From contig CAJZHL010000024.1 of the NCBI GenBank assembly GCA_916048055.1, positions 248,001 to 312,000 on the forward strand: 64,000 nucleotides of DNA, written 5' to 3'. The position numbers and the translations under genes are program-made. Under the pieces are notes generated by a model. That model ran no database searches and had not been told where the DNA came from. It saw only the letters and a list, made by a program, of their open reading frames with translations. This stretch comes from Pedinophyceae sp. YPF-701 (Eukaryota; Chlorophyta; Pedinophyceae). Shown in pieces: positions 58,117 to 64,000 of the stretch (positions are counted from its first letter, which is position 1; every line of letters begins with the position of its first letter).

Positions 58117-59611
58117 GGCCGTCACGCAACCGCTCGGTGCGGGGTCACGGCCGCGGTGCTGCGCGGGACGTTTGCTTCGCCTCGCTGCGACGCCTCGGGG
58201 GAGCGTTCCGTCGCGAAATGCACGTGGGGTCGCAGCTGAGCGTACTGGCCGCGGCCCGCGCGCGCGCGACGGCATGGCCGGGGCCGGGCGTGGACGGGAC
58301 GGACGGAGTGGTAGAACAGACACTGACTCAGCGGGGGGTTGTTGGGAGGGCAGGGCGCGGGGTGCGTCGGGAGGCGCCGCCTGGCGGGCGCAAGAGCTCG
58401 CTGGGTGCGTGGGTGCAGTTCACGCGCGATGTCTCGTGGCCGGAGGGTTGTGCACGGTCCGTTCATGCAGCGGGCGCGCACGTGCGTGAGACGCGACTCC
58501 GCCGGGGCTATGAGCACGCGTAGCGCCCGGTCGGACCCGTTCCCTCCGCCCGACTCCGGCCCCGCGCCACCGGGCCGCTGGGGACTCCCCCCCATGCTGC
58601 GTCAGCCCACGCATGCACTACGGCCGACTTTGGCGACACACTGCCGGCGTCGCATCCGCGGAGACTTGTCCCCGCCCGCACGGCCCGCCCTCCGTCAGGC
58701 GGGAACCCATCATCAGGCGCCACGGCATTTCACCCACGCCACACCCTTGCAACCCCCCCCTAAACCCCCCCCCTCCCGCCGCGGCCGTGGATCGAGCCGG
58801 TCCAGGGCCGTCCGGTCGGATCGCAGTCCGCGTCCGCCGTCTGCTGCCGCACCGGCTCCTGTCGGACAGCCCGTTTGCCTGCCGCGTGTGCCGCGCGATG
58901 CCCGCCTGCGAGTCGTGTCGTGCCGTCGTGGTCGGCTGCCCGCCCGCGACCTCCGCGCACCCTGCGCCGCGGCCGTGGCGGCGCGCTGGGCCGGCCTCGA
59001 TCGACGGGCGAAACGGCGGGCATTTTCATCAACAAAAAAAAGCAACAATGAATCAATTGATGACTAATCACTCGCGCGTGGTGAGTCAACTACCACCCCG
59101 GGTGCGCCGCGCACGGAGCCTCCTCCTCGCCGCGGCCGCAAACGCAGCGCGCCGCCCACGCACAGCAGCAGCACATCCTCACGCAAACACACCCACCGCC
59201 GCCCGCCGTCAACTATCCACCTGGCAGCACACATCATGCGCGCCCATGCCACCGTGCCTCGCGCCACGGCGGCGGCCCACCGCGCGGCGCCGCGGACGCG
59301 TCGTCTCCGGCACATGTGCCCTGGCGACGCCGCCACGTCATGGGCCCTTCGAGGGGCCGACGCAGCGGGGGAGTCCACGGCACCACCTAGGTCGTCCGAG
59401 GGGCCCTCGGCGAGGGCGGACGGTCGCATTGCCATGGGCGCGCCGGGCCCCGCCGCGTGTGCATTCTACGCAATTTTACACCTCGTTTGCCGGACCCGCG
59501 CGACGTCGCTCGCGGTGGCGCATCGCATTGGCCACTCCTTGTATCTTGGCGCGACTTCCCGATTTGTCGTGGACCCCGCGGGCTGTATTGTGCGAATCTA
59601 GGGCAGGTGCC
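58117..59611. promoter_or_regulatory. Divergent 1.5-kb spacer between SGT1 and the 60-kb gene
   Basis: Holds promoters of both neighbours. C-rich tracts at 58746-58776, an A-rich stretch CAACAAAAAAAAGC near 59030 with AATCAATTGATGAC beyond it, and TGACTCA-type sites at 58324 and 59082. No conserved protein in any frame. Confidence 0.4.
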
Positions 59612-61314
59612 ATGCGGAGCTGCTTCGTGTGCATTGCCGGCGGCGGGCGAGGGCGGGACTGGGACGGGTAAGCCGCCCTAGATTTCGTTGGGGGGCAATC
59701 GGGCATGCTCTCGCGTGCGGCCTTGCCGCGCGAATGCGACCGGACGGGCTGAATGTGGCGTCAACATCGTCGCCGGCGAGACCAAGGACCCGCGCGGGTT
59801 CTCTTTCACGCGGCCGGTTGCCGGGTTCCTGCTCACGAGGACGGTTTCACGCGCCGTGGCCCGCAGGGTCGACCAAACAATCGCTGAGGACCGCCTGCGG
59901 CTCAGCCAACACTCCAAACACGACATGACTCGCCTCCGGAACGCTGGGAAATCCGTGCCGAGCCACGACCCCCGGCGCCTGAGCACTCTGGGCCTCGCAG
60001 ACAGCACACGACTCCTCCGCGACTCCGCCGCGCGCGACGCCCGCCCCGCGACCTACCGCAGGTGATCCTCGCCGCGGCGCCGCGGCGCCCCCGCCCAGCC
60101 TGTGCACCACACCGCCGGGCTGTACACGGCCCCCGTCACGGGGAGCTCCGCTGCCCTCCCGCGCGTTTGCCATTTCCGCCCCGCATCGGCGCGCCGGCGT
60201 CATGCGTCAACGTGGGGCCGGGGGCGGTCGCTACCACGCCTGTCAGGCCAGTCCTCGCCGCGACCGACACGCACTCGATGCGACGCCATCATCGCCCCGC
60301 AGGCCGCCCGCACGTTCGCGCCGCAGCAGCATGCAAGCAGCCGGCAAGCACAACAATCTCAGGTACTCCCCGCGCCATCGAGATTCGCGACCTGCGAGTT
60401 CCGCACGCCACAGCGGCCCAACCACCACCCTGGCAGTCATGCTGACAGCCTGTGGCGCTCCCGCACCGCCGCAGCTCCGGCCGGCGCTCGCTCGACCAAG
60501 CACCCTACGGCGCGAACGTCGCGCTCGGCCACCGCGCCGCCGCGGACGAGGACGGCCCGGGCCTGTTTCACTGTAGCAAGCGCCAGTGTTCCGACTGCCA
60601 CGAGGACTCCATCGTCGCCGCATTGCCCTCGTGGCGACTCGCCGAGGCTCTCCCGCTCACGCCCACAGGTGATCCGCGCCCGCCACGCACACTTGCGCCC
60701 CGCCTTCTGTCCGCCGCCGCGTGAGAGCTCAGCTCGACTCTAAACCCCCTACGCTCCGTCGACCCGCAGCGTCCAACCTGCGCGTCCGCGGCGGCCCCGA
60801 CGAGCACGCACGGAAGCACCTCACCGACCCCGCCCGCGTCGGACCCTGCCAAACACCCCCCCCCCACCTCTACGTCGAGAACCCGGCATTCGAGGAGAGC
60901 GTCTTCGTCTCGGCGCGCCGCAAGGCCGCCAGGGCCGCGTCGAGCCGCGTGACACGCCAGGGCGGGGAGGACAGCCACCCCACGTGGGACGGTGCCCCCA
61001 AGCACGGGTCTGACAGCGGGCTCGTCGGCGGGTCGGAGCACGGGCAGGCGCGCAAGCACGCTGCGCCGGCCCCGCTCGCGGCGCACTCGACCCGGGGAGT
61101 CTTGACCGCGGCGACCGCAGGCGAGCGCGTCACCGGCGAGGGCGGGCGCGACACGCAGCACGTGGAGCAGTGCGCGACCGCGGAGTGCTGCGGCGTGGAC
61201 AGCTGCTCCAGCGGCCGCCTCGCGCAGCAGCTGCGCTTCCTGCGCGACGACGCGCGCTTCGCCTGCCCCGGCGGGCCGAAGCACCCGAACCGCGTCGTGC
61301 TGTGGGAGCAATGA
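59612..61314 (+). CDS. Hypothetical Cys-containing protein (about 338 aa)
   Basis: Proposed exons 59612-59667 (MRSCFVCIAGGG), 59840-60061, 60475-60668 and 60770-61314; phases close and the first donor is a consensus GTAAGC. Exon 2 is basic (TRLRNAGKSV, DPRRLSTLGLADSTRLLRDS). Exon 3 has HCSKRQCSDCHEDS. The last exon has HLYVENPAFEESVFVSARRK, ECCGVDSCSSGRLAQQLRFL and ends GGPKHPNRVVLWEQ. Cysteine/histidine pairs could bind metal, but the spacing matches no family I know. The exon 2 acceptor (CACGAG) is a guess from phase. The opposite strand also has a long frame with poorer composition. Confidence 0.45.
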
Positions 61315-62888
61315 GAAGAGCGTATGGAAGATGGAGCGCCACCGCCGCCAGAACGGCATGGCTGCCGCGGCTCCGACCAGCTCCGGCTTCTCGTTCTTCT
61401 GCTCTCCGGACCTTGAATCAAAACTCCCCCCCTTCCCTCGAGACCGTTTCCCCCTAACCACCCATCGCGTGATCTCACGGCGCCTGATCCGCGCGGCACG
61501 TGGCTCGACGGCGGAGCCGCCCGATGTGTTGGGCGGCGCCGTTGTCGGGGCGCTCTGCGCGGTCGGCCTGCACCGTCTATGGTTCCCACCGCCACCGGCG
61601 CGGATGTATTGCCTGCGTTTCCGTGCTGAGCACGAATATCTTCTTATGGAGCGTGCACCTCGGTCAGGATAGAACGGGCTTCCGAGGATCGTCTGGTCTC
61701 CTGCCCACAGAGGAGGCGCGCGAGCGCGCATGCACTCCTAGTCTCCTGTTCACCATGATTCCTTCTTGAATGAATGAATCATGGATCTCCTTCTCCGTTC
61801 AACACTATCACCGATCGGGTACTAGGACACCTCGATCGCTGCGCTCGCAGCCCCCCGTCGCTCTCCGCCCGCCCTTCCCTTCCCCCCGACTCACGTCGGC
61901 CATGCCTGCAGCCAACCACGACGTACTATCTGACAGACAAACAACCCCACGCCCCGAGTCAGTCAGTCAGCAGCAACGCTGAGTCTGACAGACCGTCGGC
62001 CCGCCTCGCTGCCGCAGCCCGGCGCTGCCAGTAGCACTTTGCACAGTCTTTGCCCCGTCAACCATCCCGTGGACGCTCGAGTGCGTCTGCGCGATCGAAC
62101 ACCTCCGCCCGCCGTGGCTGAGGCCCCTCAGGCCCCGCGGGGCCGGTCGCCGGCGTGCTGCGCGGCCACCGCCCTGCGCAAGCGGCTGTGGGGCCGCCGC
62201 GGCGACAGCATCGATACTGGACGACTGCGCGGCCCCAGGGCCTCGATCAGTACGACTTCTCTTTCTGGAGACATCCGCCGTGTCCGTGATGAATTTCCAC
62301 CTCGTGGTGGGCGAGCCCGTGTTCGACATCGTCGCCCTCCACTGGTGGCATCATCCGTGACAGACAGGTTTACAAGAACTTGGAGCATTCGACTTCTCAA
62401 TCGACTTGCAGCGACCACTACTCCTGCCGCCAGGACACCCACGCCCCTGGACGTGCTCCAGCAGCGTGCCTGCCTGGCGTCAGACCCCTCCGCTGACATC
62501 ACTCCCCCACCCCTATCCATTCGACCACCTGCGCAGCCGCGGCCCAGGCTCTGGCCGGGCCTGCACCGGCATGTGCGCCCCATCGTTGTAAGCGAACCCA
62601 TTCATCGCCGCGGCTCACCTCATACGCGCACGCTCATCTATGGTGCAACTGCCCCTGCGCACGCACGCTGTACGCATCCCGGGATCCCGTTCGCATCCCG
62701 CACGCATGCAACCCGTGCAACATGCATGTATATACGGTCCATACACGTTGAGTCTCTTTCAGAAATGAGCGCTGACACGTGTCAGGAGGCACTGCCTACT
62801 CGAATGTACTTTCTCCGCCCCGCGGCCGGCATGTGATCCACCGCGCTCGCACCAGTCACCCAGACACTGACCCACTCGACACGTCAGA
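61315..62888. other. 1.6-kb convergent spacer
   Basis: Lower-GC patches, short repeats GAATGAATGAATC near 61768 and CAGTCAGTCAGCAGC near 61960, and ATGCATGTATATACGG near 62723. No gene recognised on either strand. Confidence 0.45.
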
Positions 62889-64000
62889 TCAGATCCGCAC
62901 CACCTCCGCGCCTCCCTCAGGCGCGTCGCTGCCAGCGCCGTCTGCGTCCCCCGAGCCGTGCTGCGCCTCGCCCGCCTCCGCGCCGCCGTCGTCGTCCACA
63001 CCGACGGCCTCTTCCCGCACCGCACCACCGTCGTCCGCGCCCGCGCCCTCGTGCACCGCCACCCCCCCCCCCATGCTCTCATACCTCCCCACGACGTCGT
63101 TGTAGTCAGGGTACGCCGCCTCCCAGTCCCCGGGAGCCGCCCCGAGCGGCACCTCCGCCGGCCGCTCGTCCAGCAGGTCCATGTAGCTCCGCACGCGCCG
63201 CACAAGGTCCAGGTAGGCCTCGCGCTGCTCGATGTCATGCAACCCCCACTTGTGCGCCCAGGGGTACCAGTGCGTGCTGCCGTCGCTGATCAGTATGTAG
63301 TTGCAGCACCCCCCGAGCGTCGGCAGAGCCACGCACCGCCCCCCGAACCCGTGCTGCACACCGCGCCACACCACATGCATGGCGGGGTCGTGGTACAGCT
63401 CGCGCCCCTCGAACAGGCCCGTCATGGCCACGTAGCCCGCCGCGAGGTCCACGCCGAGGAACTTCATGTCGTCCCACAGCGAAAACTCCCCCTGGCGCGG
63501 GAACTCCGGCGGCAGCCACCCGCGGTCCTGCAACGCGGGGAGCGGGCGTCGCGGCGTGGTGCTTGGCGGCCCCGAGGAACGGCGTGGTCGGTGCCTGCGA
63601 GCGCGGGCGAGCGCGGGCGAGCGCGGGCGAGCGCGGGCGAGCGCGGGCGAGCGCGGGCGAGCGCGGGCGAGCGCGTCGTCGTCGCTTGCCTTGGCGTTGG
63701 CGATCACGTCGCCGGTGAGGTCGTCTCCCATGACCCCGTCCGGGCCCCAGCCGGTCCAGCGCCACCAGGCCGCGCTGGGGTCGTCCCGCTTGATGTACTC
63801 CCACGGCCAGCAGTTGTTCACGCGGTCCAGCATCGGCTCTTCGCTCTGCGCACATCAACGTCCCGAAATAGTGACATGTCGATCCTGGTCGACGCTCCGA
63901 CCCCTCGCAGGCGGTCGGGCGCGCAGGCACAGTGTGACGGCGCGCTCACCGACTTGGGCTGCGTGGGCAGCACGTACGCGTCCGGTGCCACGTCCCGCCA
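62889..64000 (-). CDS. Hypothetical protein, partial (5' end beyond the window)
   Basis: Exons in transcript order: 64000-63950 (continuing off the edge; reads WRDVAPDAYVLPTQPKS), 63845-63690 and 63527-62889. Exon 2 has LDRVNNCWPWEYIKRDDPSA and WWRWTGWGPDGVMGDDLTGD. Exon 3 has LWDDMKFLGVDLAAGYVAMT, HVVWRGVQHGFGGRCVALPT, ILISDGSTHWYPWAHKWG and an acidic Gly/Ala/Asp-rich C-terminus. Tryptophan-rich throughout. The intron 63528-63689 uses a GC donor and has a length divisible by three, so retention would also stay open. It contains the 10-bp tandem repeat. I do not recognise the family. Confidence 0.6.
63601..63670. repeat. Seven perfect copies of a 10-bp repeat
   Basis: GCGCGGGCGA is repeated seven times without change. 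It lies in the predicted GC-AG intron of the last gene; if the intron were retained it would add an Ala/Arg/Pro/Ser-rich stretch. Confidence 0.9.

Noticed and set aside
60568-61731. 387-codon minus-strand frame
   Set aside because: Antisense to the last exons of the 60-kb gene. Low-complexity Ala/Arg/Val shadow without recognisable features.
63601-63670. CRISPR-like array
   Set aside because: Direct 10-bp repeats without spacers, in a eukaryotic intron; an ordinary minisatellite.

Overview
This is a gene-dense, GC-rich nuclear segment of a unicellular eukaryote. Coding sequence is split by short GT-AG introns (about 60-500 nt). Donors are mostly GTGCGC, GTGCGG or GTGAGC, acceptors are GCAG, and many introns carry a CTGAC/TTGAC branch-like motif close to the acceptor. 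The gene set (NME7, SGT1, BRE1, STK19, an OSCA/CSC1 channel, a PIN-LIKES/auxin-efflux-type carrier, a low-molecular-weight thioredoxin reductase) fits a free-living alga or related protist. NME7 is normally found in organisms with cilia or flagella. A green-lineage alga is my best guess, but the window alone cannot prove the lineage.

The window has two parts. From 1 to about 19.2 kb there is a head-to-tail array of six related genes, all on the + strand, that I do not recognise (called here array genes A to F). Each starts with a 15-nt first exon encoding five residues. The body is built from a three-part module: a Y-x-C-T-x-A-D region, an FERLV...LLAGLLVEV exon, and an A-E-D/E-M-C-T-P...R-P-L...P-D-G-G-G-V-L-L-P exon. 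A, B and C (912, 920 and 872 aa) carry two modules. D, E and F (577, 586 and 455 aa) carry one. All introns inside the models are phase 0. Flanking DNA is also duplicated, notably upstream of A/B and around D/E. This array is the main candidate for an undescribed system.

From 19.6 kb on there are unrelated single-copy genes in mostly alternating orientation: thioredoxin reductase (+), NME7 (-), a hypothetical protein (+), a hypothetical protein (-), NADH-cytochrome b5 reductase (-), a large membrane-anchored protein joining a GH130/GT108-like propeller to a GT4-like domain (+), an auxin-efflux-type carrier (-), an OSCA/CSC1 channel (+), an intronless LRR protein (+), STK19 (-), BRE1 (+), SGT1 (-), a hypothetical protein (+), and a hypothetical gene (-) that runs off the right edge.

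Exon models were drawn by eye from reading-frame continuity, splice-site consensus, and family similarity or comparison between the six paralogs. Internal exons of the array genes, NME7, the OSCA channel, BRE1 and SGT1 are the most secure. First exons of the b5 reductase and the carrier, and the G-rich middle of the 24.4-26.6 kb gene, are not resolved. No CRISPR arrays, rRNA genes, insertion sequences or convincing intact tRNA genes were seen.
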